From contig JAFGLK010000297.1 in assembly GCA_016928125.1 (NCBI GenBank), positions 1 through 5,353 on the forward strand: DNA of 5,353 nt, read 5' to 3'. The stretch's first letter is position 1; the number at the start of each line of letters is the position of its first letter. The translations under genes were made by a program, and so were the position numbers. Positions 4,977-5,353 of this stretch are shown here, piece by piece. The notes under the pieces were generated by a model. It did not search any database. It worked only from the letters and a program-made list of their open reading frames with translations, and was not told where the DNA came from. The stretch is from Anaerolineae bacterium. GTDB lineage: Bacteria > Chloroflexota > Anaerolineae > UBA1429.

Positions 4977-5353
4977 ATGAGAGCCATTCAGAAATGGGCG
5001 CCCGGCACGGCCAATATGGGCCTGGTGGAGCTGCCCGAGCCGGAGCCGGGGCCGCACGATCTGCTGATCGAGGTCGGTGCGGTCGGCATCTGCGGCAGCG
5101 ATATCCATCTGTGGAAGGATGAGCACGAGTGTCGGCTGCCCGTCGTGCCGGGGCACGAGTATTCTGGCGTGGTCATTGGCAAAGGGAGCGCGGTCAGCGA
5201 TTCCTGGCGGGTCGGGGACCGCATCTGCGGCGACCTGGAGACGATGGAGGGCCGCATCGGCATCCATGTAGATGGCGCCTACGCCGAGCGCATGCTGGTG
5301 CCCGAGCGCCTGGCCCATCGTCTGCCGAACAACCTCTCCTTCGCCGAGGGCGC
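4977..5353 (+). CDS. Zinc-type medium-chain alcohol/polyol dehydrogenase, N-terminal part, apparently lacking the structural-zinc lobe
   Basis: The gene runs off the right edge after 125 complete codons. The protein shows the GroES-like catalytic domain of COG1063-type medium-chain dehydrogenases: VGICGSDIHLW (34-45) with catalytic zinc ligand C39, VPGHEYSG (57-64) with H60 and E61, VGDR (79-82), and VDGAYAE (98-104) leading to VPERLAHRLP. Members oxidise alcohols, sugar alcohols or threonine with NAD(P)+; the substrate is not readable here. Between R82 and V98 are only 15 residues with a single cysteine (C84). Relatives usually have about 20 more here, carrying the four-cysteine structural-zinc loop. 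The frame is continuous, so this looks like an in-frame loss rather than a frameshift. The Rossmann NAD-binding domain lies outside the window. The gene is divergent from the UroD-like gene, with its own promoter, leader and strong ribosome-binding site. Confidence 0.9.
   Translation, partial: MRAIQKWAPGTANMGLVELPEPEPGPHDLLIEVGAVGICGSDIHLWKDEHECRLPVVPGHEYSGVVIGKGSAVSDSWRVGDRICGDLETMEGRIGIHVDGAYAERMLVPERLAHRLPNNLSFAEG

Noticed and set aside
4851..5318. A 155-codon reverse-strand open frame opposite the dehydrogenase.
   Set aside because: The plus strand has GICGSD and GHE motifs with a strong ribosome-binding site, so this is a shadow.

Overview
The window is GC-rich, densely coding bacterial DNA with short intergenic gaps, sigma-70-like promoters and Shine-Dalgarno sites. 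It carries five protein genes, two of them cut by the window edges. The protein styles (a FtsX/MacB-type permease, a lipoprotein with loose propeller-like repeats, a UroD-superfamily protein with a methyltransferase-type zinc signature, a COG1063-type dehydrogenase) would suit Chloroflexota such as Anaerolineae or Caldilineae. That placement is an inference from protein style, not from a marker gene. I see no rRNA, tRNA, CRISPR array, insertion sequence or phage gene.

Left block (1-3008): an ABC-transporter permease of the FtsX/MacB type reads leftward out of the window. Its start is at 944. Across a 204-bp divergent control region, a predicted lipoprotein (1149-3008) reads rightward. It has a lipobox, a repeat-containing ectodomain and four C-terminal membrane helices. 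The control region holds two back-to-back promoters, each with a TATACT -10 box, a near-perfect 20-bp palindrome between them, and an 8-bp element (CTGACAGG) present in both promoters in opposite orientation. One copy forms part of a 12-bp palindrome over a -35 box. This looks like a shared regulatory region for an envelope transport or sensing pair.

Middle block (2981-3553): a leftward conserved-looking hypothetical gene converges on the lipoprotein gene and overlaps its 3' end by 28 bp. A strong hairpin just past the lipoprotein stop codon lies inside the tail of this gene. It has its own promoter and a strong ribosome-binding site.

Right block (3715-5353): a leftward UroD-superfamily protein has the H-x-C plus distal Cys zinc signature of methylcobamide:CoM methyltransferases (MtaA/CmuA group) and lacks the HemE signature. 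It is divergently paired, across 275 bp, with a rightward medium-chain dehydrogenase. The dehydrogenase keeps its catalytic zinc motifs but appears to have lost the structural-zinc lobe. Its leader contains four short segments that can pair in mutually exclusive ways. The pairing suggests a small catabolic module, perhaps corrinoid-dependent methyl transfer plus alcohol or sugar oxidation, but no substrate can be read from the sequence.

There is no stretch over 300 bases without a gene. Nothing here is a clear-cut new system. The most unusual items are the lobe-less dehydrogenase and its leader, the lipoprotein-plus-four-helix architecture, and the paired operators at 967-1056.
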